Below, piece by piece: positions 35,206 through 44,518 of a stretch of DNA of 64,000 nucleotides (position 1 is the first letter of the stretch; every line of letters begins with the position of its first letter). The DNA comes from Nitrospinaceae bacterium (GTDB taxonomy: Bacteria > UBA8248). The stretch spans positions 1 through 64,000 of the forward strand of contig JABJAL010000122.1 of assembly GCA_018669005.1 (NCBI GenBank), given 5' to 3'. The translations under genes were made by a program, and so were the position numbers. The notes under the pieces were generated by a model. It had not been told where the DNA came from, ran no database searches, and worked only from the letters and a program-made list of their open reading frames with translations.

Positions 35206-35903
35206 CTAGATGATGCCAAGTCGGCGGCGCTCCTCGTTAGATCTGATATGGGCTGCGCGAATAGGAACAGGGAGCCGGTACCGCGAGCAGAGCGCCAAGG
35301 TATACGCAATAGCACTCTCAAGATCGATTAAATGCCCCGGCGAGAGATATAACCGGCTTTACGCTTTTTCGTGTCCTTAGAATTGCGCCCACAGTCTCAC
35401 CTGCCGGCGATTTCAATGGCCTCCAAGCGCCTTTATCGTCCCCAGGCTCTTCCAGCCTTACCCCAGAGGCGGCTCTTGGCACAACCCACCGAGGGAATCC
35501 CTAGGCGAAGACCCAGATGGAAGGCTATTCCCAGCCCCCGAGGATGATGCCCCTGGCCATCGAAAAAATAGGTCTGGTTTTTGTTTCAGCTTAAAAGGGC
35601 CCGCTCCAAAAGTGGACCCTCGAAAAACGAAAGCAGCCCTGGAACATAAGGAAACGAAATTTTCCCTCAACAAGCGATTCTTCCACACACTCAAGCTCGG
35701 GAAAGGAGAAAACCATGATGTCGGCCACGGCTCGCTTGCCAAAGCGAGGAGGGGGAGATATCGGCGCCAGATACTGTTCTCGGTGGGCTTATAGGGATTG
35801 GGAATTTCAATCGAATTCTGAGGTTTTCCTGAAGTTCTCGGGCCCTTTGGGCAGTAAGGTTCCACTCGTGCAGCAAAAGCCCTTTCGGGGTGTCGTTGCT
35901 CAT
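35206..35903 (-). pseudogene. nfi: Endonuclease V (nfi) pseudogene broken by multiple frameshifts
   Basis: Minus-strand reading across frames reconstructs an almost complete endonuclease V. In order it gives ARELQENLRIRL, VSGADIS (catalytic Asp strand), VADIMVFSFPELECVEE, PYVPGLLSFFEGPLLERAL, DGQGHHPRGLGIAFHLGLRL, IPSVGCAKSRLWG, GAILRTRKSVKPV, PGHLIDLESAIAYTLA and YRLPVPIRAAHIRSNEERRR with a final stop at 35206. At least five single-base shifts separate these segments, mostly in homopolymer runs near 35753, 35648, 35594, 35550 and 35342. The conserved SFRE has become SFFE. Its ATG overlaps the TGA of the channel gene, so it was once translationally coupled. Sequencing error in homopolymers is the alternative. 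Confidence 0.82.
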
Positions 35904-36973
35904 CCGGAATTTGCAGAACTCCCGGTGGAGACGCTGCTTTCCTCAAGGTCTTCTTCCTGAATATCGTGGCCGAGAAGTTTTTTCATCTTGATGACTTGGT
36001 CAATTTGGCCGATGACGATGAAAACATTATCTTTCTCGACCACATATTCGGCCCCGGGATTATAAATATAGGACTCTGAGCCCAAGGACTTGACCGCCAC
36101 GACGAGCAGACCCGTCTGTTTGGGGAAATCGATTTCTCTAAGTGTTTTCCCAACCCAATCCACGGCTTTTTCTATCACCCGTACCTCCTCGATACGAAGG
36201 GTCTTGTCTTGCCCGCGCAACATTGTATCGAGGAAGGAAACCACCGTCGGGCGTATTGCCTCAGAGGCCATTCGGAGGCCGCCGATGAAGTCTGCCATGA
36301 CCGTTCCATTCGCACCCACGCGCTGAAACTTTTGAGCGCTCTCGCGTTCGTACACACATGAAATAATACGAACGGTAGTGCTCATCTCGCGTGCCGAGAG
36401 AACGACGAGAAGGTTTTCGCTATCAACGGAGAGCGCACTAATTAAACCCTGGGCATTTTCGATATTCGCCAGCGCCAGTGTTTGCTCTCTCGTGGGGTCG
36501 CCCTCGACCGTCAATATATCCTCATCAGGAAACATCGCCTTTAATTCGGACAAATCTTTGTCAACGACAACATGAGGCGTCTTCGTTTTTATAAGTTCCT
36601 CAAGCGCGTAGCGCCCCTCTCCCCGGTATCCACAGATAATAAAGTGATTTCGAAGTCGCTGAATTTTTTTCTGCATTTGACGGCCTCTCAGGTAGTCCAA
36701 CAACTGGCCCTCGACCAGGAATGCGGTAAAAGTTCCCATTCCATACGCGAGTATCCCCATTCCGCTGAAAAGGAGGAGTATCGTGAAAATTCGGCCATTA
36801 GTGGTAAGGTCGCGTACTTCCCCATAGCCTACCGTGGTGAGAGATATGACGGTCATGTAGAGGGCGTCGAAAAAAGTCCATCCCTCGATCGACATATATC
36901 CAATGACGCCGGCGAGCAAAACCAGAACCAGCACCACAAAGGCAAAGAGGAGGCGCTTCCAAAGTGATTTCAT
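35900..36973 (-). CDS. Potassium channel with RCK (TrkA-N/TrkA-C) domains
   Basis: This 357-residue protein has two transmembrane helices flanking the pore loop with the selectivity filter TVGYGE. An RCK Rossmann domain follows (ICGYRGEGRYALEEL; acidic VVVDKD ends strand 2), then a TrkA-C ligand domain (about residues 250-335). Architecture and length match MthK/Kch-type calcium- or nucleotide-gated potassium channels. The C-terminus is acidic and serine-rich. The stop overlaps the start of the nfi pseudogene. It would adjust potassium conductance across the inner membrane. Confidence 0.94.
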   Translation of the reverse strand: MKSLWKRLLFAFVVLVLVLLAGVIGYMSIEGWTFFDALYMTVISLTTVGYGEVRDLTTNGRIFTILLLFSGMGILAYGMGTFTAFLVEGQLLDYLRGRQMQKKIQRLRNHFIICGYRGEGRYALEELIKTKTPHVVVDKDLSELKAMFPDEDILTVEGDPTREQTLALANIENAQGLISALSVDSENLLVVLSAREMSTTVRIISCVYERESAQKFQRVGANGTVMADFIGGLRMASEAIRPTVVSFLDTMLRGQDKTLRIEEVRVIEKAVDWVGKTLREIDFPKQTGLLVVAVKSLGSESYIYNPGAEYVVEKDNVFIVIGQIDQVIKMKKLLGHDIQEEDLEESSVSTGSSANSG

Positions 36974-37071
36974 CGTTTGAAAAATTCTCTTTTATCTAAA
37001 ATAAATTCGTTTCAATCTAATATCATATCGTGAAACCATGATGATGGCACAGGCAAACACGAAGAAGCCGC

Positions 37072-39294
37072 CTAGTCTTGGTAAGTCTCGTCCAAAACTT
37101 CGCTGCGATGCACGCGGGGCTCGACACGGAGCACGGAATGAACGCCCTTAACGCCACGGGTTTTTTTCAGCACTTCGTTTAAGTGTGCCAAATCGTGCAC
37201 CTGAACATCCAGGCGAATTCCAGCCTTATCTTCCTGGGATTCCGCCTCAATGCGAATAATATTGCTATTGCAACCGGCAATGGCCATGCTCATTCCAGCA
37301 AGTATCCCCGGGCGATCTACGGCCTCGACCAGAAGCGAGACCGTGTGCATTACATTTTTTTTCTCCTGCCCCCAAGAGACATCGACCAGCCGTTCGCTCT
37401 CAGCGAGGAGATCTTGGACACTCTGGCACTGTTCAAGATGAACCGTCACCCCTTTTCCGCGTGTGATGAAGCCCACGATTGGGTCCCCCGGTATCGGGTC
37501 GCAGCACTTTGCAAAGTGAATCAGGGTATCGTCCTGCCCCTTGAGAATAATCCCTGTGGGTGACTTGCCACCCACCCTATGGACAAAACGGCGAAGCGCC
37601 GATTTCTCACGCTTCTCCTGGCTTTGAACAAGCTCGTCGGGGATAAGGCAGCGAACAACATCTCGAGCCGAAAGACGACCGAATCCGATGTCAGCCAGGA
37701 GCTCGTCCTCGCCCGGCACTTCCAATGTCTCGGCGGCCTTACGGAGAGGCGCCTCTTTGATGAAATCGGCAGGATCGGCCCGAAATCGATTCAATTCGTG
37801 TTCGAGCAGCTCGCGGCCCAAATCCGTCGAACGCATGCGCTGCTCCTGGCGAACCCACATTTTTACCTGCTGCTTGGCTCGGGGCGTCACGATGGATTTT
37901 AACCACTCGCGATCCGGCGTCCGCTGGCTATTGGTAAGAATCTCCACCACATCACCATTCTCAAGCGGCCTGTTCAGGGGAACGATTCGACCGTTAATCT
38001 TCGCACCCACGCAATGATGTCCCACCTCGGAATGAATGGCGTAGGCAAAATCGACTGGCGTCGCGCCCCGAGAAAAACTTTTCACCTCGCTCATAGGAGT
38101 AAACACAAAAACCTCGTCCTGAAAGAGATTCAGACGCACAGAATCGACCAGATTCTTCGGATCCGACTCCTCGCTCAGGCTCTCCACAATTCGACGCAAC
38201 CACTCGAATTTGTCGAAGCTCTCGTCCTCGGACTCCCCCTCCTCTTTATAGCGCCAGTGGGCGGCAATGCCCTCCTCGGACATCTGATGCATTTGCTTGG
38301 TTCTAATCTGAAATTCGATGCGCCGTCCTTTCGAGCCCATGACGGTCGTATGGAGCGATTGATAGAGGTTCGATTTAGGCAACGCTATATAGTCCTTGAA
38401 ACGTCCCTGAATCGGCTTCCACATCGAGTGCAATATACCGAGAACGGCGTAGCAGTCTTTCAGATCCTCGACAACGATTCGAAGACCAGCGATATCGTAG
38501 ACCTGGTGAAAATCGAGATTCTGCTCCCGCATTTTTCGGTAAATACTCGAATGGAGCTTGAAGCGTGCCGATACAGTAGCCTCAATCTCCGCCTCCTCAA
38601 GCGCCTTTCGAACAAGCTCTTGTCTTTCCTCTAGGTATAATTTCCTGTCCTCGTAGCCCTCTTGGAGCTTTTCGTCGATTTCCTGATATTCCGCAGCGTG
38701 AAGATGTCGAAAGGCCACATCCTCGAGTGCACCCTTTAACCAACCGATGCCCAGCCGGTTTGCGAGTGGTGCATAAATTTGAGCCGTCTCCCGAGCAATG
38801 CGCTCCCGCCTTTCGGGCGGTAGAAACTCAAGCGTCATGGCGTTGTGGAGACGGTCGGCTAGCTTGATCAAGATGACTCGGATGTCGTGCGACATTGCAA
38901 CAAGCATCTTGCGATAGTTCTCGGCCTGTCTTGCCTGGGGGTTGGAATTATCGAGTTTAGCGAGTTTGGTGACGCCATCGACAAGTTCGCCCACATGGGT
39001 ACCAAATAGCTCGACAATTTCGTCAATTGAGGCAGAAGTGTCCTCTACCGTGTCGTGAAGCATGCCGGCAGCAACGGTGTCGGGGTCTTGTCGCATAATG
39101 GCAAGGACACGAGAGACTTCAAGGGGATGCGAAATGTAGGGCTCGCCCGATACACGTGACTGCCCACGATGCACTTTCGCTGTGTAGATATACGCGCGGG
39201 TAATGAGATCCGAATGTCCCGGGGCGTATTCCTCCACCAGATCGACGATATCCATTATCCGGGCCGGTGGTAGGCCATTGAGTCTAGGAGGCAT
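37072..39294 (-). CDS. rel: Bifunctional (p)ppGpp synthetase/hydrolase
   Basis: This 740-residue RelA/SpoT homologue sets alarmone levels in the stringent response. The HD hydrolase domain has SHPLEV and LHDTVEDT (metal-binding His-Asp). The synthetase domain has GRFKDYIALPKSNLYQSLHT and EFQIRT. The RFKD motif is the form found in hydrolase-competent bifunctional enzymes. TGS (VFTPMSEVKSF) and ACT domains complete the usual layout. The ATG at 39294 has AGGAG seven bases upstream and is preferred to a TTG seven codons earlier. Confidence 0.96.
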   Translation of the reverse strand: MPPRLNGLPPARIMDIVDLVEEYAPGHSDLITRAYIYTAKVHRGQSRVSGEPYISHPLEVSRVLAIMRQDPDTVAAGMLHDTVEDTSASIDEIVELFGTHVGELVDGVTKLAKLDNSNPQARQAENYRKMLVAMSHDIRVILIKLADRLHNAMTLEFLPPERRERIARETAQIYAPLANRLGIGWLKGALEDVAFRHLHAAEYQEIDEKLQEGYEDRKLYLEERQELVRKALEEAEIEATVSARFKLHSSIYRKMREQNLDFHQVYDIAGLRIVVEDLKDCYAVLGILHSMWKPIQGRFKDYIALPKSNLYQSLHTTVMGSKGRRIEFQIRTKQMHQMSEEGIAAHWRYKEEGESEDESFDKFEWLRRIVESLSEESDPKNLVDSVRLNLFQDEVFVFTPMSEVKSFSRGATPVDFAYAIHSEVGHHCVGAKINGRIVPLNRPLENGDVVEILTNSQRTPDREWLKSIVTPRAKQQVKMWVRQEQRMRSTDLGRELLEHELNRFRADPADFIKEAPLRKAAETLEVPGEDELLADIGFGRLSARDVVRCLIPDELVQSQEKREKSALRRFVHRVGGKSPTGIILKGQDDTLIHFAKCCDPIPGDPIVGFITRGKGVTVHLEQCQSVQDLLAESERLVDVSWGQEKKNVMHTVSLLVEAVDRPGILAGMSMAIAGCNSNIIRIEAESQEDKAGIRLDVQVHDLAHLNEVLKKTRGVKGVHSVLRVEPRVHRSEVLDETYQD

Positions 39295-39397
39295 TCCCTC
39301 TCTCCTTTCACGCAAACATCAAATTGCGCGAACACCAAAGAGAAACGCTACCCGAGGGAGGGAGCAAGCGTCAACAAGGGGATTGGAAGTCATTGAG

Positions 39398-39429
39398 AAA
39401 AAACGGCCTCCCCATTTAGTGGGAGGCCG
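39398..39429 (-). terminator. Rho-independent terminator of the ferredoxin gene
   Basis: A nine-base-pair stem (39404-39412 with 39421-39429) and, on the minus strand, six T residues (39403-39398) lie 36 bases past the stop of the ferredoxin gene. Confidence 0.88.
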
Positions 39430-39464
39430 TAGAATTGAAATATATTCGTAAAAAATTGCTCTTT

Positions 39465-39983
39465 TTAATACGCCCTGAGTGGAGAGACCACAAAATCGTT
39501 CATAAGAGGGGCCATGTAATCCGACTCATCGTCATGGCGATTCACCACAACCGCACCCTTATTGCAAATTTCAACGCAGAGACGGCAACCGACACAGGTC
39601 GATTGATCCACTACGGCCACCTGGCTGTGATCGCGCTCAACAGTAGAGTCAGCCATGGTGATGCAATCAAACGGGCATATGTCCACACACCAGACACATC
39701 CGGTGCAATTCTCCTCAAGAACAAATGCCTTGGGCATCTCTTTGTGCTTAATATTCGTGATGCGGCTGCCACCTTTATCCTGAATCGACTCCACGGGACA
39801 GTATTTCCCGCATACTCCGCAATCGATGCAAAGAGTGGGCGTGATGACGTATATCTCCCTCCCCTTACCCTCAAAGCCTTGTGCCGTCACGGTGATCCCA
39901 CTGTTGCCCTTAATCGCACCCGTGGGGCACACCGGCAAGCAGGCATCACATCCAATACAATCGTTAAAAATAAAATGTGGCAT
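39465..39983 (-). CDS. Ferredoxin with four 4Fe-4S binding motifs
   Basis: This 172-residue iron-sulfur protein has four CxxCxxCxxxC clusters: CIGCDACLPVCP, CIDCGVCGKYCP, CTGCVWCVDICP and CVGCRLCVEICN. The first resembles the Lpat-type ferredoxin N-terminus (MPHFIFNDCIGCDAC). The last motif ends in Asn instead of Pro. No membrane segment or partner domain is present, so it is a soluble electron carrier, perhaps feeding a hydrogenase, dehydrogenase or the quinone pool. The gene stands alone, and the upstream region is shared with a divergent small membrane protein gene. Confidence 0.92.
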   Translation of the reverse strand: MPHFIFNDCIGCDACLPVCPTGAIKGNSGITVTAQGFEGKGREIYVITPTLCIDCGVCGKYCPVESIQDKGGSRITNIKHKEMPKAFVLEENCTGCVWCVDICPFDCITMADSTVERDHSQVAVVDQSTCVGCRLCVEICNKGAVVVNRHDDESDYMAPLMNDFVVSPLRAY

Positions 39984-40239
39984 CCGGTTTTTAAATTCCT
40001 ATTCAAACGGGCCGGAATCACTTGGCGGGAGGCACCTAGGCACCAAACCAAAGTACTAGACCAACTCAGTCATATATCTAAATTTCGCCTGAATTGTCAA
40101 GCGAATGAGGGCTCCGGAATCCATCGCTCACTGCCAGGCGACTTGCCCCACCCCCCTATTTTGGAGTAAATAAAGGAAAGCGAGAGTTTAATAAACGCCC
40201 AATTTTGAGTTTATCGAAAATCAGGAGGTTATCTCTGGT

Positions 40240-40407
40240 ATGGAACAATTCATCCAGATTCTTATGAAGCCCGACAACATTCCAATCGCAATCATGGCTC
40301 CCTTGATTGCGTTCTTCGTTTGGCTGTCTATTTCGCAGGGATTAAGACATGACAAACTAAGCAAGGAAGGCAAAAAAGACGCAATTTACGATGAAATGAT
40401 CCGATAG
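40240..40407 (+). CDS. 55-residue membrane protein
   Basis: This small protein has a short acidic/amphipathic start, one transmembrane helix (IAIMAPLIAFFVWLSIS), and a charged tail rich in Lys/Asp/Glu. A perfect AGGAGG lies about 11 bases before the ATG, which strongly supports translation. Short single-span proteins like this often accompany respiratory complexes, but I cannot name the family. It lies between a divergent ferredoxin gene and a forward Mrr-like gene. Confidence 0.7.
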   Translation: MEQFIQILMKPDNIPIAIMAPLIAFFVWLSISQGLRHDKLSKEGKKDAIYDEMIR

Positions 40408-40557
40408 CAGGATTTTTATAAATATTTGGGTCGATGTGCCTAAATATTATTACGCGTTTTACCAATTGCAGTTGAGATTCTTTCGCTTACGGGACCTTTT
40501 TGACTGGCACCCGACAATACTAATCAACTTCCCACATGAATTCCGGACTCAAGCTAT

Positions 40558-41067
40558 ATGCTAGAAGTGATTGCTTTCGCTCTTATTATGGGATTCATCG
40601 CCATCTTCTTCGTCAAGAAGACTACCTCGAATATTGCTCTCGAAGAAGAATCAGAAAAAACCCAAAGCGACACAGAGATACAGACACTCCGAAAAATGGC
40701 GCCTCAGGCCTTCGAGCGAGCGGTCTTGAATCTTCTTGAGGACATGAACCTGAGAATAGTCGAAACCGTTTGGGTAAATAGCGAGGAGTTCGATATTCTC
40801 GCCCACAACCCCACGCCAATAATCGGCGGAGACTACCTCGTGCACGGAATACTCGTGCCTGAGGGGCAATTTGTGGATTCCATCCGAGTAATCGGCCTCT
40901 CGGACACAGTCCGTGCCGAGCGGGCGCTGAAAGGCATCCTAATCACAACGGGATTTTTCACCGAAGAGGTGAACAAATACACCGAGGGCGCACCGATGGA
41001 ACTCATCAACGTATCAAAGTTCCGTGAAATCATGCGCTCCCGGAACCTCCCCTGGCCAGCCGGTTGA
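40558..41067 (+). CDS. Membrane-anchored Mrr-like nuclease-fold protein
   Basis: This 169-residue protein has an N-terminal transmembrane helix (residues 1-20) followed by a domain resembling Mrr-type restriction-endonuclease folds. It has PQAFERAVLNLLEDM (helix), EEFDILAHNP (strand with Asp), ALKGILITTGFF (strand plus serine/threonine switch) and a C-terminal LINVSKFREIM. The usual Asp-(x)n-Gln-x-Lys nuclease site is not complete; the expected QxK position reads VHG. It may be a nucleic acid-binding or inactivated nuclease. The ATG at 40558 lacks a strong ribosome site. Confidence 0.6.
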   Translation: MLEVIAFALIMGFIAIFFVKKTTSNIALEEESEKTQSDTEIQTLRKMAPQAFERAVLNLLEDMNLRIVETVWVNSEEFDILAHNPTPIIGGDYLVHGILVPEGQFVDSIRVIGLSDTVRAERALKGILITTGFFTEEVNKYTEGAPMELINVSKFREIMRSRNLPWPAG

Positions 41068-41167
41068 AATTTAATTTTTAAGTTTTCCTCCCCCCCCCTC
41101 TCAATAGTTCGCCTTCAATCGCCCAACTCCAATCCTCAAAATAAATTCATCAGACAGAACAAAAAAA

Positions 41168-41192
41168 GCCCCCTCAAACGAGGGAGCTTTTT
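41168..41192 (+). terminator. Bidirectional terminator between convergent genes
   Basis: GCCCCCTC (41168-41175) / GAGGGAGC (41180-41187), with one mismatch and a short loop, is followed by five T on the plus strand and preceded by seven A, giving a T run on the minus strand. It serves the Mrr-like gene and the bc complex operon. Confidence 0.82.
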
Positions 41193-41221
41193 CATATTCA
41201 AGAGGTCATTGTAATGTGCGG

Positions 41222-41332
41222 TTATGCGATCAGGAAATAGGTCGCCGCTCCCACACCTGTGAGAAGAACCAGCACCCACAAACCGCAGGCATCCCACCAC
41301 AAATGTTTCTTGGGCCTACCCTCCTGGCTCAT
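41222..41332 (-). CDS. 36-residue single-span subunit-like protein of the bc operon
   Basis: This short protein has a basic N-terminus (MSQEGRPKKHLWWDACG) and one hydrophobic helix that runs almost to the end. Its ATG has a strong AAGGAG at a nine-base spacing, and it lies 17 bases after the cytochrome b C-terminal gene in the same operon. Cytochrome bc and b6f complexes contain several such one-helix subunits, so this is probably a small structural subunit. No homologue is recalled, so the naming is by context. Confidence 0.72.
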   Translation of the reverse strand: MSQEGRPKKHLWWDACGLWVLVLLTGVGAATYFLIA

Positions 41333-41349
41333 TCGGTTATCTCCTTAAC

Positions 41350-42129
41350 TCAGATATTCAACCATGGAAGCACAAGCACGTACTTCACGTTAAATCCAAT
41401 TCGCAAGATCATCTTCGCCACCATGCCCATCATCGTCACAAACAAGAAAGCTTTGAGCGCATAGCGAGTGAACCCGACGTTTACCAGTGTATCCCGGCGC
41501 CAGATGTACCAAATAGGAATTGTGGCGTACCAGGCAGCAATACAAAAGATACCGAAGGCAGCCTGGCTCCAATAGGTCCTGAAGCCGAACAGATACGGCA
41601 AATCAATGTTCGTTAAGGCAACCACCTTGTGCGGATCCCAATGCTCCCAGGGCATGAAGAAGTTCCAGCCCGGCCCGCGCATGAAAGTTCCCTGGATGAC
41701 CAGCCAGACCCAGAGAACGAGAAAACCGAACAGGAAGGTAAGGATGGCAAATTTTCGATCTTTGAAAGTGTAGTAACCGTTTCCCCTGGGGTTTACATCA
41801 ATGTAGGGAATGGCCATGAGGCCGACGATAATCAGCGTGGGCAACACCACCCCCGCCATCCAGGGGTCAAAGTAGACGAGCATCTCCTGGAGCCCCAGGA
41901 AGTACCACGGCGCCTTCGAGGGATTCGGGGTGACCGAGGGGTTTGCCGGCTCCTCAAGGGGCGCATCTATCGTAATGGACCAGACGGTGAGTAGAATCGT
42001 AATGATGATCGCACACATGAACTCAAGACGTGTCAGGTAGGGCCACACATGCACCTTGTCGTTGACCCGCTCCCAGCTTGTACGCGGGAAATCATCTACC
42101 GTACCGACAACCTTGTCTTCTTTCGCCAC
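41350..42129 (-). CDS. Cytochrome b C-terminal subunit (subunit IV-like) of a bc complex
   Basis: This 259-residue protein corresponds to the C-terminal half of cytochrome b. The PSKAPWYFLGLQEML segment is the quinol-site PEWY equivalent (APWY here), followed by FDPWMAG and NPRGNGYY. About five hydrophobic spans are present, two more than in chloroplast subunit IV. It starts at a GTG after an AAGGCG-type site, 24 bases past the cytochrome b N-terminal gene. It forms the quinol-oxidising part together with that subunit and the Rieske protein. Confidence 0.92.
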   Translation of the reverse strand: MAKEDKVVGTVDDFPRTSWERVNDKVHVWPYLTRLEFMCAIIITILLTVWSITIDAPLEEPANPSVTPNPSKAPWYFLGLQEMLVYFDPWMAGVVLPTLIIVGLMAIPYIDVNPRGNGYYTFKDRKFAILTFLFGFLVLWVWLVIQGTFMRGPGWNFFMPWEHWDPHKVVALTNIDLPYLFGFRTYWSQAAFGIFCIAAWYATIPIWYIWRRDTLVNVGFTRYALKAFLFVTMMGMVAKMILRIGFNVKYVLVLPWLNI

Positions 42130-42153
42130 AATAATCGCCTTTTAAAAGCGGGC

Positions 42154-42942
42154 CTACAGGGGCCCCGAAATTCCGCCGTCTTTCCTGATTCGCCAGAAAT
42201 GAACCATCATCAATATCGAGGCAACCAGGGGTATCACGATGCAATGGAGTACATAGAAGCGCAAAAGGGTCGGCGGCCCGACAATGGTACCGCCCAGAAG
42301 GGCCGAACGAGCGTCAAAGCGGGGGGTCACACCCACCATTTCACCAAAGGGCCCCTCACTCCCCAACAGAGGCGTTGCGCGGGCCATATTCGTTCCCACC
42401 GTCACCGCCCAGATGGAAAGCTGGTCCCAGGGAAGCAAATATCCAGTGAAACTGAGCAAAAGGGTGAGAGTCAAAAGCAGCACGCCGATAACCCAGTTGA
42501 ACTCCCTGGGGGGCTTATACGAGCCCGTCATGAAGACGCGGAACATATGGAGCCAAACCGCAATAATCATTGCGTGAGCCGCCCAGCGGTGCATATTTCG
42601 CATGAACATACCAAAGGGCGCATCGAATTCAAGGAATTTCATGTCGAGATAGGCATATTCGCCTACCGGGCGGTAGTAGAACATTAGAATAACGCCGGTT
42701 ATCGTCAGGTACAAAAAGAGAAGGAACGTGATGCCGCCCATGCACCAGGTGAAGCGGATACGGATGGCATGCCGGCGGATCTTCGTGGGATGAAGATGGA
42801 GCCAAAGATTATCCACCACCATCAGGACACGGTTCCTGGGTGTGTCCTCGTAGCCGTGGCGGAACATGGACCGCCAGATTTGCGAGTCCACTATACTTCG
42901 CTTCACGAGATCGAGATTGAAGCGCTCTTTCAATTTCGCCAT
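42154..42942 (-). CDS. Cytochrome b6-type N-terminal subunit of a bc complex
   Basis: This 262-residue protein has four transmembrane helices with two pairs of heme-ligating histidines. One is the [15 protein letters not shown] pair with 13 residues between the ligands, and the other the [17 protein letters not shown] pair with 14, the spacing characteristic of cytochrome b6. The ATG at 42942 follows GGAGG. As in b6f-type and many deltaproteobacterial complexes, the b subunit is split, with the remaining helices encoded next door. Confidence 0.94.
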   Translation of the reverse strand: MAKLKERFNLDLVKRSIVDSQIWRSMFRHGYEDTPRNRVLMVVDNLWLHLHPTKIRRHAIRIRFTWCMGGITFLLFLYLTITGVILMFYYRPVGEYAYLDMKFLEFDAPFGMFMRNMHRWAAHAMIIAVWLHMFRVFMTGSYKPPREFNWVIGVLLLTLTLLLSFTGYLLPWDQLSIWAVTVGTNMARATPLLGSEGPFGEMVGVTPRFDARSALLGGTIVGPPTLLRFYVLHCIVIPLVASILMMVHFWRIRKDGGISGPL

Positions 42943-42993
42943 CAAAACCTCCAGCACCCCGGCTAGGGGGAAACAGTCCTTACGAGTAATGGA

Positions 42994-43548
42994 TCATACA
43001 AACAAATAGGCAGCAGGCTTGGTCCACTCTCCCCGCTCCTGGCGAAAGGCCTTGCCCCGATCCACTAGAATCCGACCATCTTCGGCCAACACAATTTTGT
43101 ATCGATCAAGCGGCCGAGGGGCGGGGCCCTCAAAATTCACGCCGCTTCTCCTGAAACCGCTGCCGTGGCAGGGGCACTTGAATTTATTTTCATTGGCAAG
43201 CCAATTCGGTGTGCAGCCCAAGTGGGTGCATATCCCGCTAAGGGCGTAAAATCCCTTCTCCTCGCGAACGATCCAGACGCGGTGCGAGCTTAGATAGCGA
43301 GAGTCTACCGAGCCCACGGCATAGTCGTCGGGCCGCCCGGCCATGAAGGCCGATGCCGGCTCAAAGAGAACTCGCGGGAACATGAACCTGAGAAAACCCA
43401 GGAGACCTACCGTGATGCTCCCAAGGATTCCAACCCACCCGGAATAGTTCAAAAAGCGGCGGCGGTCCATGAAAGCCGGATTGGCCTTCACCTCCGCCTC
43501 ATATTCAGCGGGCATCCTCACTTCCGGGGATTTAACTCTTGCGCTCAT
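42994..43548 (-). CDS. Rieske iron-sulfur protein of the bc complex
   Basis: This 184-residue Rieske subunit has an N-terminal membrane anchor (about residues 38-60) after a RRRFLNYSG start of Tat-like form. The 2Fe-2S motifs CTHLGC and CPCHGSGF are intact. The ATG at 43548 follows GGAGG; an earlier in-frame codon at 43590 lacks such a site. It is the first gene of the bc operon (Rieske, cytochrome b6, cytochrome b C-terminus, 36-residue peptide) and passes electrons from quinol to a c-type cytochrome. Confidence 0.94.
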   Translation of the reverse strand: MSARVKSPEVRMPAEYEAEVKANPAFMDRRRFLNYSGWVGILGSITVGLLGFLRFMFPRVLFEPASAFMAGRPDDYAVGSVDSRYLSSHRVWIVREEKGFYALSGICTHLGCTPNWLANENKFKCPCHGSGFRRSGVNFEGPAPRPLDRYKIVLAEDGRILVDRGKAFRQERGEWTKPAAYLFV

Positions 43549-43833
43549 CCTTCCTCCAACTTTACGCGACGGGCCCCAGCTCTTTACCAACCCTGGCCAG
43601 CTTTCAACCCTAGCTCATTTCAAGCACCGGGGGACCTATCCGTTTTCGCATTATTCCTAAAATCGCATTGCCGAGGGGGGGCACGTGAAATCACCCGCAA
43701 CTTCAACCACATTCACCTACATCCTCGCAAATGTAATTTACCAGTCTTGGGTTTCGGTATGCTACCTCGGATGGGCGATGTGCAGATAAAATCAAAGCTT
43801 TCCCAGATTAATTACGGGCACAGAGCCACGCTG

Positions 43834-44508
43834 TCAAGGGCGCTTGGCCATTTGCCGCTGATGCTTCGAGACGGCCTGGCCAATCTGTGCGGCGGCCTGG
43901 CCCAAAAGGCCCTTGAGGTTTCTCGCCATGGCATCAACGAAACCTCCCGGCGGCTTAGAGGCTGCCACCTCCCGGCGCGACAAGCGCCTCTGGAGCAAGA
44001 CCTGCCCCGTGCGTCTATAAATTAGCGAAATCTCGATCTGGGCGTCTGCGAAATACTTATTTGAGATACCGTCCTCCTCAAATCGCTTGACGCGGCCCCG
44101 GACCAGATAATCGGACGGCACGCCACTGGCCGCCCTCACAACCTCTCGAAAACGCTTTGTCGCCAGAAGATGATCAATCATCCTGTCCGTGACAATTTCA
44201 TCGGGCCGCGCGCCCCACCGCTCGTAGGGATAGAAGTTCACCTCGTAGGGCACCTTGCGGAACACGATTTTCTCGGTTCGGTAGACCGCATCGGACCTAA
44301 AATTATCCACGCCTACAACCACGGGAACTATAGGCCCTGCATTTATCGAGGTCGGCACAGAATAATCGACCACAAAATAGCGCGTCTCGGGCACCTTTTC
44401 TGCGCCCACACCACAGCCAGACAAGGCAAGGGGCGCGACCAATAGCACCAACACCATCCATAGCCCACCCCACCTGGCGCGTCTGATTCTTTCCAGAACA
44501 CTCAACAT
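43834..44508 (-). CDS. ABC-type transport auxiliary lipoprotein (MCE operon)
   Basis: This 224-residue lipoprotein is the last gene of the MCE operon. The ATG at 44508 follows GAGGAT and overlaps nothing upstream. The signal ends in LALSGC (lipobox). The mature part begins with TRYFVVDYS and has the FRSDAVYRTEKIVFRK strand pattern of the ABC_trans_aux (DUF330/PqiC) family, which accompanies MlaD-like proteins. It probably links the inner-membrane MCE protein to the outer membrane. Confidence 0.85.
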   Translation of the reverse strand: MLSVLERIRRARWGGLWMVLVLLVAPLALSGCGVGAEKVPETRYFVVDYSVPTSINAGPIVPVVVGVDNFRSDAVYRTEKIVFRKVPYEVNFYPYERWGARPDEIVTDRMIDHLLATKRFREVVRAASGVPSDYLVRGRVKRFEEDGISNKYFADAQIEISLIYRRTGQVLLQRRLSRREVAASKPPGGFVDAMARNLKGLLGQAAAQIGQAVSKHQRQMAKRP

Positions 44509-44518
44509 GCTCTCATCC

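Noticed and set aside
35458-35946. 162-codon frame on the minus strand
   Set aside because: It mixes several reading frames of the decayed endonuclease V and joins unrelated stretches; no single family matches it.
38014-38634. 206-codon plus-strand frame
   Set aside because: It is antisense to the Rel gene with no domain pattern; the Rel frame is intact throughout.
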